Shown piece by piece: positions 19,913 through 29,000 of a stretch of DNA of 64,000 nucleotides. This stretch comes from Leishmania martiniquensis. Lineage: Eukaryota; Euglenozoa; Kinetoplastea; Trypanosomatida; Trypanosomatidae. The notes beneath the pieces are model-generated. The model was given only the letters and a program-made list of their open reading frames with translations, made no database searches and was not told the origin of the DNA. Made by a program: the position numbers and the translations under genes. Within the stretch, counting starts at the first letter, position 1. Every line of letters begins with the position of its first letter. The stretch is from contig NC_090159.1 in the NCBI RefSeq assembly GCF_017916325.1, positions 353,501 through 417,500 on the forward strand, read 5' to 3'.

Positions 19913-20739
19913 CAATGTGACGGCTAAGCAAGGCTGAGGGGGTAAGGAGGAATGATGAGCTGACGCGGCCGGACGGGTTGCTGCTTGCATCCCTCACGGC
20001 TCGCCTTCCTGTGGCGGCCCTGCGCGAGTGTTTCGTGAAAACTGAACTCAGGGAGAGAAGGGAGGGGGGCATGTGGCATGAGGAAGTAAAAGCCGCTGGT
20101 TCAGCAGTGCGCACAGAGCCCGAGCGAGAGGCGTGGCGTGACTAGATTCATACGATGCGGCAGCGCGTTTGTGCGGTAGTCTGTCGCTTGCGTGGCAACC
20201 ATCCTTCTCTTTCTTCTCCCCTACGCGCGTTCTCGGCCCCCTCCCCGCTGCAGCTGGCCCTCGTCGTCGTTATAACGCCCACGAAAAAAAGGCTGGCCAA
20301 GGCGCACGTGAAGCAACGCGCGCTCGGCGGCGTGTGGTTATCCTCTATCGCAGCAGCAGCAGCAACGGCTTTTCCTATTATAATCGCTACCTCCACTGGG
20401 GAAGAATGTCACAGCCGTTTCAGGCACAAGCACACGGGCAGCGAGCCGTGCGCACGGCCCGCTGCCCACCACGCCGCTCGGCATCATCAGAAAACTTTCT
20501 CCTTCCCCCTCCAACTGGACTGCGCCTCCGCCCCCTTACTCGCGCTCTCTTGGCGTTCTTATCCCCACGCCATGAGCGCGTGCAGCCTTTTCATTTCTCT
20601 CTCTCTCAGCCCCTCAGCTTCTCACACCGCCCGCGCACTGCCTTCATCGCAGGCACACGCGTGCACCAACACAACGCGAGAGAAACACACACACACACAA
20701 AAGACGCGCGTGCTCGCTTGATTGGGGCGTTGGCGCATC
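19913..20739 (+). other. Spacer between SNF2 and zinc-finger/2H genes
   Basis: No gene is seen. A CT-rich tract at 20587-20607 ending in AG at 20608-20609 is a good splice acceptor candidate, and a CA repeat lies at about 20688-20699 just before the next start. Confidence 0.55.
20587..20609 (+). promoter_or_regulatory. Predicted spliced-leader acceptor for the zinc-finger/2H gene
   Basis: The pyrimidine run TTTCTCTCTCTCTCAG ends with AG at 20608-20609, 131 bases before the ATG at 20740. A second pyrimidine/AG (about 20610-20618) follows immediately. Confidence 0.5.
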
Positions 20740-22206
20740 ATGGCGCATTTCGTCGCACCGCCGTCCTCCGTTCAGCCAATGACGAAGGAGGACGTGGCGG
20801 TTGTGCAGGCAGAGAAGAGGGTCGACGCCGCCACGCGCGAGCAGCTCGTCAAAGTGTACGGTGACTCGCGCGGCCCGCACGGCCGCCGCATTGCCCTCAC
20901 ACGGCCGCCAAATCGGGAGTGGATGTGCACCGTGTGCGGCCAGCAAAGCAACGACATACGCCATGTGTGCGCACTCTGCCTCTCCCCAGAGTTCAGGCAC
21001 AGTCCCCACAACACCACCTCGTGTGCTCGTCATGCCGGCGGGCCTACAGGTAGTGCAGAGGCGGTGGGGCCGATCACGCCGGTGCAGCGCCCAGGCACAT
21101 GCGAGGATGCTGGCGTTCGCCTGCTGCAGACCTCCCTCACGAAGCGCACCTACCGTGTCTTCACAGAGCCGCACGTACCCGCCGCGAAGCCCCGCGCGGC
21201 GTCATCGTATCACAGCGCGGCTGGTCCTCGCTCGGCGACGGCGGGGCAGGCTGTGGAGGAGGCGGACGAGGATATGCTCTGGGATGACGAGCCCAACTGC
21301 GGTGGCCGCGCGATCGACGGATCCTGCAGGCCCGATAGCCATGGAGGTGGCGGTGAGGAGGAAGAGGAGGAAGAGGGGGGCGGGCGGAGCCCGGCATCGG
21401 ATGCACCGCGCTACCCGCCGAGTGCGGCGAAGGCGAACGGGGGCTTCACACACTTTGTCTCTATTCCTTTCGGGAAGCTGCCCGCGGTGACGGCGAACGC
21501 GACGAGCGTCTTAGAGGACCTGCGTAGCTTTGTGGCGGCCAAGTATGGCGGGTCGGCTCAACGGGAGAGTGCCCTTGAGCTGGTGACAAGCACGGTCAAG
21601 CTGCACATGACGCTGTTGTTGCTCACTCTGCCACGCCGCGAGGATGTCGAGCTCGCCAAGGAGATTCTGCATCGCTCCTTCGCCTCTGCCTGGACAGCGA
21701 CGAAAGAGAGGTGGGTGGCGGCCAAAGACACAGCATACGCCTTGAGCGGAGACGCGTCCCTTGCCCCGGCGCACCGGCACCCGCTCGTGCGGCTTGGCGG
21801 CGGGCTGCAAGTAATGAGGGCAGGTCGACAGAACGCGCTGTACCATCCAGAAAAGGCGAGCGTCGTTTACATGGGCATCGATGATGCAGCCGCGCTCGCC
21901 ACGGTGCAGCAGCTGCAACGCGTCCTCCACGAGAGCTTCGCCGAGCTCATCCTCGACCCCGAAGAGGCGGAGAGGTCGCGCCGGGTGCTGCACGTGACCA
22001 TCATGGACACGAAGTGGCGTAAGGGGCGTGCGGCACGCCGGCCGTTTGATGCACGGTCCGTCATTGAGGCCTTTTCGGAGGCGGCCATTGGCGCGGGCGA
22101 GGACGGCAGGCAGTTGTTTGAGGTACAGGAGTTGGAGCTGTGCTCGTTGCGCCGTCAAGACCCGGAGAGTGGCACATACCTCGCCGAGGCCGTCGTGAGA
22201 GTGTAG
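20740..22206 (+). CDS. RanBP2-type zinc finger plus 2H phosphoesterase-like protein
   Basis: The 488-residue protein joins two recognisable modules. Near the N-terminus, W61-x-C63-x2-C66-x4-N71-x5-C77-x2-C80 fits a RanBP2-type zinc finger, a fold often used to bind single-stranded RNA or ubiquitin. After an acidic, low-complexity linker, residues about 230-488 resemble the AKAP7/ASCC1-type 2H phosphoesterase domain. It starts THFVSIPFGKL and has two H-x-T motifs, LHMT (H289, T291) and LHVT (H418, T420), which would form the two-histidine active site. Enzymes of this superfamily act on 2',3'-cyclic or 2',5'-linked nucleotides and on RNA ends. Both catalytic histidines are retained, so activity is plausible. 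The start at 20740 is the first ATG; the open frame reaches TTG at 20722. The exact substrate is unknown. Naming it ASCC1 would be premature because no KH domain is seen. Confidence 0.75.
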   Translation: MAHFVAPPSSVQPMTKEDVAVVQAEKRVDAATREQLVKVYGDSRGPHGRRIALTRPPNREWMCTVCGQQSNDIRHVCALCLSPEFRHSPHNTTSCARHAGGPTGSAEAVGPITPVQRPGTCEDAGVRLLQTSLTKRTYRVFTEPHVPAAKPRAASSYHSAAGPRSATAGQAVEEADEDMLWDDEPNCGGRAIDGSCRPDSHGGGGEEEEEEEGGGRSPASDAPRYPPSAAKANGGFTHFVSIPFGKLPAVTANATSVLEDLRSFVAAKYGGSAQRESALELVTSTVKLHMTLLLLTLPRREDVELAKEILHRSFASAWTATKERWVAAKDTAYALSGDASLAPAHRHPLVRLGGGLQVMRAGRQNALYHPEKASVVYMGIDDAAALATVQQLQRVLHESFAELILDPEEAERSRRVLHVTIMDTKWRKGRAARRPFDARSVIEAFSEAAIGAGEDGRQLFEVQELELCSLRRQDPESGTYLAEAVVRV

Positions 22207-23015
22207 CGCCGTCTGAAAGGCCTTTATGTGTGTGTGTGTGTGTGTCGAGGGGAGGGGGGCGGCAGACAGTGTGGTGAATGTCCTGTAGAAGTCGGCGTCT
22301 ACACCACACGCTCCACAGATGTTGTGGGTAAGGGGGAGGGGCGAAGATCGACGGCAGCCTATTGACGATGAAGGTACCCTCGGTGCGCCTTCTGCCAACC
22401 ACACGCGCAGATGGGCCGCAGCCCTCCTCTTCACCAGCCAGTCAGTGGCCATTTCACTGCGCAAATACCCCTCTTCTCTCTCGGGGGCGGGGCCTGTCAA
22501 CCCCACCCACCCATTCTCATCCCGCCTCGACGTTTTCGAGGTCGAGCGCGCTCTGCAGATGTGCGAAGAAGAGGCCCCAGCTTCAGGTGAGAAAGCTTCC
22601 CTCTCTCTATCGTGCTCGATGGCGCGCCCTCGCCTCTAACGCGGGCGCTGCTCCAACCGACTCGTGGTGTACGTGTCTCGTGTCAAAACTTCTCCCCACT
22701 CCACGCCCTTCACGAGCCGCTCTACGCGCCCAAGGCAACGTTTCGGCCTCTCCCCTACCCGCACACACTCCCTCTTCCCTACTCTCCGCTCCTCTGCCAC
22801 TCCCGCCTGCTCCTTCAGAACTGCCGCTGCCATCACCCTTCGTCCTCGCCGCCGTTGCGATCTCATCTCGCACCGGCACCTGCTCTCGCTGTCTTCCGCT
22901 GCGTCCAAGCCGCAGTGAACACATCGCTGCCTGACCTCACACATGCAGAGGCACACACTCGCAGTTGCTCTGAGCGAAGGATTGTCGTCGGCACTGCTTT
23001 CGATCCGAATTTCGG
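22207..23015 (+). other. Spacer before the giant TRAPPC10-like gene
   Basis: It contains a GT repeat (22226-22245) and a long pyrimidine tract (22745-22816) ending in AG at 22817-22818, the probable splice acceptor. Short ORFs here lack conserved features. Confidence 0.55.
22745..22818 (+). promoter_or_regulatory. Predicted spliced-leader acceptor for the giant gene
   Basis: A roughly 70-base C/T-rich tract ends CCTTCAG with AG at 22817-22818. It lies about 200 bases before the ATG at 23016. Confidence 0.45.
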
Positions 23016-26000
23016 ATGCTCCCTGGGCACGCACCGTCAAGGCACAGCAACGCAAGCCTGCCCCACGTAGTGCTGCCACCGCTCAGCGCGAGCAGCACCG
23101 AAGGACCAGGGCCGAATGGAAACGGCGCCGTATGCAGCCCTCCACATTCGGCCACACAACGAACAGCGCCAGCGGCACCCGCAGCAGCGGCGGTGAAAGG
23201 TTCTGATACCCACCCGCCGCACAACGCCTCGTTCTCCGCGTCCATCTGCAGTGGCAATCGAGTAGACGACCACTTCGACCTTCCACCAGCTCTCGTCGCA
23301 TGTCTTGTACGGCACACAGATGGCCAGAATCAGCCCCTCGCCACGCCGGCGATCGTGGAGCGGTGTCTGCGCGACTTGCAGCGACGACTCATGCCGTGGG
23401 TGCCTGCGGAACGCGTTTTCGGGTCCACAGCGCAGCCAACAGTTCCTATTGGCGCCAAATCGTACGAAGCTGCTCACCAGAAAGACAGTATAGCTTCCTC
23501 CCTGGTGAGCACAGTCGCACCGCAGACAACCACCACGCCACAGGCCGGCTCGTACCTGGCAGGAAGCCGCGTTCGTCTTCAGCTTGCCAAGACCACCGAC
23601 ATCGCCGCCGTGGTGAGGAGCACCCCGGTGCTGCATCTGTTGTTCTACGCAGTTGATGAGTCGGAGTCGAGGCCGGCTGCGCTGTCGCAGATCGCGCAGG
23701 AATGGCGCGCTGCCCTGATGCGCAAGGGCGAAGGCGATGACTGCCTGGTCTTGCTCGTGCATAGCGACCTCATCGCCGCTTCTGAGGTGGCCTCGCGACT
23801 CGCAGAGGAAGCGCAGGAGAGCAGTGGCCAGATGTCAGCCACCACGTCGGAGCCGCCAGCCCTGACTGAAAGTGCGCCCTCACTCTCCACATGGGGCTCG
23901 ATGCCACCCGCACTGGCGGTTAGTCAAGCCAGGGTGGACGCCGCTGCTGGGCAACTGGGCAAGTACTACAAGGAGCTCCGCGACGCGAAGTTCCTGCCGC
24001 AGCAGATGTGCGTGTACTTACCGAATGAGACGCCGATGCGCATTCTCGAGCGGCTGCGCTCCGCCGTCGTGACACAGGGCGCACGCCTACGGCAGGCACT
24101 CGAATCGTGTGCGGCACAGAAGAGACTGGCCCCTCAGGACCCTCGTACGAAACCCATGGAGCCGGCAGCGGCGAAGGCGAGCACCACCGAGGTGGTGCGG
24201 ACACCTGCTCGCGTATCCTCGCCGAGCACCGCTGCGTCACCGGCAGGCGCGGCGGGAGAGGCACTGCAATTTCACAGCGGCGCAGCGCCGTCAACGTCGC
24301 TGAAGCCGCCAGTCGTTGCGGCCCCTTCTCCCCCACCACCGTTGCCGAAGTACTGGAGCGTGCAGGACTTCTGGCGATGCGGCTACAGCCTCGTCGTGCA
24401 CTATCTTCAGTACGGCCTCGTGTTTGACGCCCGTGCGGTGTTGGAGCGTCTCTTCCTGGAGTACTACAACAGCTCCGACGACTATGACTTTGTACGCGCC
24501 CCGGTGGCGACGCTGCAGCGACTAGGGCGGGTGCCGAACTTGTTCGAGGCGCATCGACACGCTAGTTCGGCGCCGTGCAACTCTGGCTACCCGAAAGCAC
24601 TGGAGACGGGAGCGGAGCTTCTTGAAGGCCTGCTGCTCGTCGTCTCAGCGGAGATGACATGCTCGCTGCTGCTTGGCGACACGGCAGCGGCCATGGCGCG
24701 CTATCACACATTCATGCAGGTCACCCGGGAAAAATTCGATGAGTGGTCCGCTGCGGTTGTCACGGGCGGGCCTGCGGTGCCATCCTCACCAGTGCCGGCG
24801 AAGGAAAACGCGCATGGCGCCACCTTCGTGCACCCGGCGACGTGCCATCAGTTCTTCCTGTTGCAGTGCTATTTGTCTGGGCTGCGCATGTGGTGGCCGA
24901 TAAGTGGGCTGTGCCGTCCACGACGCGAGGCCGCCGCCTCCCTCACCGCTGGCACGCCACCGCAACTACAGCCGGAGAAACTCAGCAGCCTCACCGAAGA
25001 GAAGCAGAACAGCGAGCATTTTGCGCCCTTCATATCGCTGCCTCTCACAACACTATCGGCGGTGCCCCTCGAGTCGGGCGAGGCGGGCGTGGTTGACGCG
25101 GCAGCGGACGTAGACAACGGCGGCGGAGGTCGTGCAGTATCAGTGCCACCACCTTCCGCCTTACCTGTCCTCCCCACTACAACAGAGGGTGCGAACGCGC
25201 CCGATATACTGTCTCTGCTGAGCACCGGCAACGACCAACCCGACCCGCCCGCACGTCACGACAGCGGCGGCAGTGGCGTCCGCTACTCCATTACGAATGC
25301 GTCTTTGGCGGCTGCCTCCGCCAGTGTATCCAGCCAGTCTTTCCGTAGCGGCATCGATGGGTTCTTCTCTGGACCATGCGGAGGTGAGCGCAGCGTGAGG
25401 AGAGGGGAGGCGGGGGAGGCGGGCGCCACCATATGCAGCGGAGAGCTGGACTACCTGCTGAAGAGCGGCGAGGACACGGTTCAGGTGGCAACTACCTACC
25501 TGGTCGAACTCGCCACCTCCACAGGCTTGCTTGCCGAGCACATGGAGCCGGAGGCGGTGCAGGAGAGTCTGCAAAGCATCTGTGAAGCGGTCGATGCTGG
25601 CAATGCGCAGGTGCTTCGGGCCGCGCTACACCATCAACGGCAGCTGCAGCGCAGCTGCGCCGAGGCAGCAACTTTGCTTGAGCACGCCAGAGACGCACTG
25701 GCGACCGTAGCGCGCGACCTCGGCTACGGCCACTTCAGCTACGCCGTTATTCCCACTGGCACCACCTCGTTGAATGAACAATTCGCGCCAACGACTTCTG
25801 CTGAGGGTGTCACCGTCACCACAGCGTCAGTGGCACCGTCCCCGTTTGCCAACGTTGAAGAGCTGTCGTCAGCAGAGCAGGCGTTGCGGTTGTGGCGGGT
25901 GCTGACTGCAATGACGGCCCTCGCCCTGCGCATCGGAGGGCAGCGACGACGTGAATTTCACCTCTACGCCGAACTCGCGGTGACCTTCCTCACAGATCGC

Positions 26001-29000
26001 CCCAATGTGACCGCCAATATCGTGGCGAAGCGCCTGCTGCCGTACATCGAGCGCCAAGGCTGGCGGCGGATCGAGATGTTCGTGCGCCGCCTCTACGTGG
26101 AGGCGCGAGAGCGCCTCATGCGCCGGGCCGGGCTGCGTACCCCCGGCAGTCCTGTCGCCACCGCGCGCTTAGGCCGGTCTGAGGTGGGTGCTGTGATGAG
26201 CGAACCGCTCGCGCAGCTTTGGCCTCACGTGTTCCCCACGGACGCCGACTACGCGCTTTACCGTGAGTGCGTGCTCGTGCTGCTGAGCAACAACAGCGGT
26301 TGCGCCCTGGATGGCGAGCGCCCCCGTGTTGGAGACTCTGCAGGCAGTCCTGCGGGGGTACCGGCTCACGGCGTGGCTGAAGACGTCGTCGGCTCCTTAG
26401 ACAATTGTCTTTTCTCGGCATGCACGAGAACGGAGCGTTGGTGGGCGCTGGTTGGGGTCGACGCGTTACTGATGGGCACCGCCCTCCTCAGGGAGCCGTC
26501 CGAGTACCCGCTGGAGCACTTTATGTCCCCGCTGACGGTGAAGGTGGAGCCCAAGGCAACCACCACCCCCGCGGCAGTCTTCGATGGCGACCGTGCCTGC
26601 GTCATGCACGCATCCTCTATCACAGGAAGGCCTCATGTGCTGCAGGCGAACGTCGACGATGTCGTGCAGATCACACTAGCGGCCTTCTGCACCATCAACC
26701 CGCTGGTGCGCCCGGCCTTTCCTTCAGCAGCAGAGGTAGCGAACAGGCGCACGCGCGAGGCGGAACCAGTCGCTCGGTTCCAGCTAACCCTCGAGTCACG
26801 CAAGGATTGGAGCACCGACGAGGAGGCAGTGCATGAAGTAAGCATAAGCGATGCCGACACGGCCGACTACGATGAGCAGACGCATCGACTGCGCGTCAGC
26901 TTCACCTTCCCGGTATGCCACGCTGGCCTCTATCGTGTGCGCCGCCTGCGTCTGTGCAATGGTAGCACATGGCTGGCCTATTATCCTCAGCGCGGCGCCG
27001 GCGGTAGTTGCGGTGATCCAAGAGGATGGGCGTCGTCTCTGCGTATTGCCGCGTCACAGGCCTTCGCTACGCCTTCTCCGCCACACGCTATGGTCGAGCC
27101 GCTGTTCCAGCCAGTCGCCCACTCCGCATTGCTGGAGGTTCCGGAGCAGAGAAGCAGCGTGCATCTCCAACTTACGCTTCCGCGCGAGGCTCACTGCTTT
27201 GCCGATAGCGTTGACTACGTGACGCTGGATGTGGAGCTGGAGGATCCGCTCTCCATCAGCGGGCCAGAAGCGCCAGCAGCGTCTGCGGACGGCTCCGGAG
27301 GTGTCATGTTGACGCCCTTTGCAGACTCTAAGGCCATCGGTGAGCCTGCCGCAGGAGCCGGGAAGCAGAGCAGGCTAGCGGAGGGAGACACCCCCCGCCC
27401 GACCGCGGCGTGCGCCTGCTCCTTCACGGTCGGCCCAGGCAACCTTCTCTTGCCGCTTTCAGCCAGCAGAAGCGGTGGACAGAATGCCCACCATCCATGC
27501 GTCGAGCCGTGCGTGTCGGTAGGCTCCGAGAGCGCCGAGGCTCACTACGGCGCATCATTACTGCGAAAGGTATCGGTCTCATCCCCCGCTTTGCACTGCA
27601 TGCTACCCGCGCGTGAGGATGGCAAGACCAACAGCTTCGGCAACACGGCGCGCATGCCGCCAAGCGCGCCACACCTCCTTGCTGCGGTGGTGCTTGGCAC
27701 CCCCAGCGCGCACCGCCCGAAGAGGGGCTCGCTCGCGCGCTACAACCCCGGCGCCTCTTTCTCAAGCTTCAGCATGGCCGCATCCGGAGCTGGCCCTCCT
27801 GCAGTTGCAATTTCTGGTGGTGACGGTGGTATCGTGGGCTTGAACGGCTCGTTTGCCGCGCAGACCTCGCAGCCAGTCGATGTGCTCTCGCTCTCTCGGC
27901 GAGGGGTGACGCCGAGATCGATCGCAGTGGCTCACGTGCTCTCCACACTGTCTGCGGAAGGGCATGAGGCGGTGGACCCCGGTGCCACAGGGAGCACGCA
28001 GCGCAACACGCCTGTCTTCCAGTCGCTGCGCACCGGCAGCCTCGTAGGAGCGGCAGCGGCAGCAGCTATCCCCGTCAACAGGGGAGCAACGGGTGCCACC
28101 CCAACGACGGCAGTAGCGGCGATCACTCCAGGCGAGACGCGTCCAGACCGGAATCTCCTGCCGCAGCCGCCGTCTTCGTTGCATGCTCGTCGTCGTACCA
28201 AAGCATTACACACACCCTCCGAGCGCGGCACGCAGGAGGAATGGGTCACGGCGGGCGACGCCGCGATCAGTGAGGACGATCGAGGGAGTCGAGGTGCGGC
28301 TGCCTTCTTATCCGGTCTAAGCCTTCAAGGCATCTCCGGCGGAGCCCCCATGACACCGGCGCTATCCCCGCTGCGGAAGATCTCCGACGACAAGTTGGAG
28401 CTCGTGATGGTGCACCCTGATACAGTCATACGGGAAGACAAACGGGCGGCTGCAGCACCGCACAACGCGAGGGCGACAGCGGCGGCGACGATGGCTGCTG
28501 CCCGCACTGTGGTGCCGATCAACCTCGGAACCTTCTTGAACAACATCCCATCGCCAGAGGTGCGCTTGAGGACTGCGAGCACGAGCGTTGCCGCCGCTCC
28601 CAGCACGTCGGTCCTGCGGGCGGAGAACTACGCCTCGGCCGACCCGCTGCGCGAGACGGTGATTCAGCTTCTGCAGGATGCCTCGCGTGTGGTGGCGCCG
28701 GCGACGAGCGTGACGGAGTCCGAGAAGAATAGCGTCGCCGTTACGCACATGCGCCTACGCCTACCACTGCTACCGCTCCTCACCACCCCCATCTCAGCCG
28801 AGGCGCTCGCGAGCCAGCGGCCAGAGACGGTGACATCGAGTAGAGGGCTGGAAAAGGGGCCCGCACCTTCCGCCGCTGTGGCCGCAAATCAGGCGCGCAT
28901 TGCCTTCACCTGCCTCCGCGGCCGTGAGCCGTGCACGACCACCCTGAGCGCGGCGCTGTCCTTCCAAGCCGCTATCGGCGTCGACTACGCCTTTAAGCAT

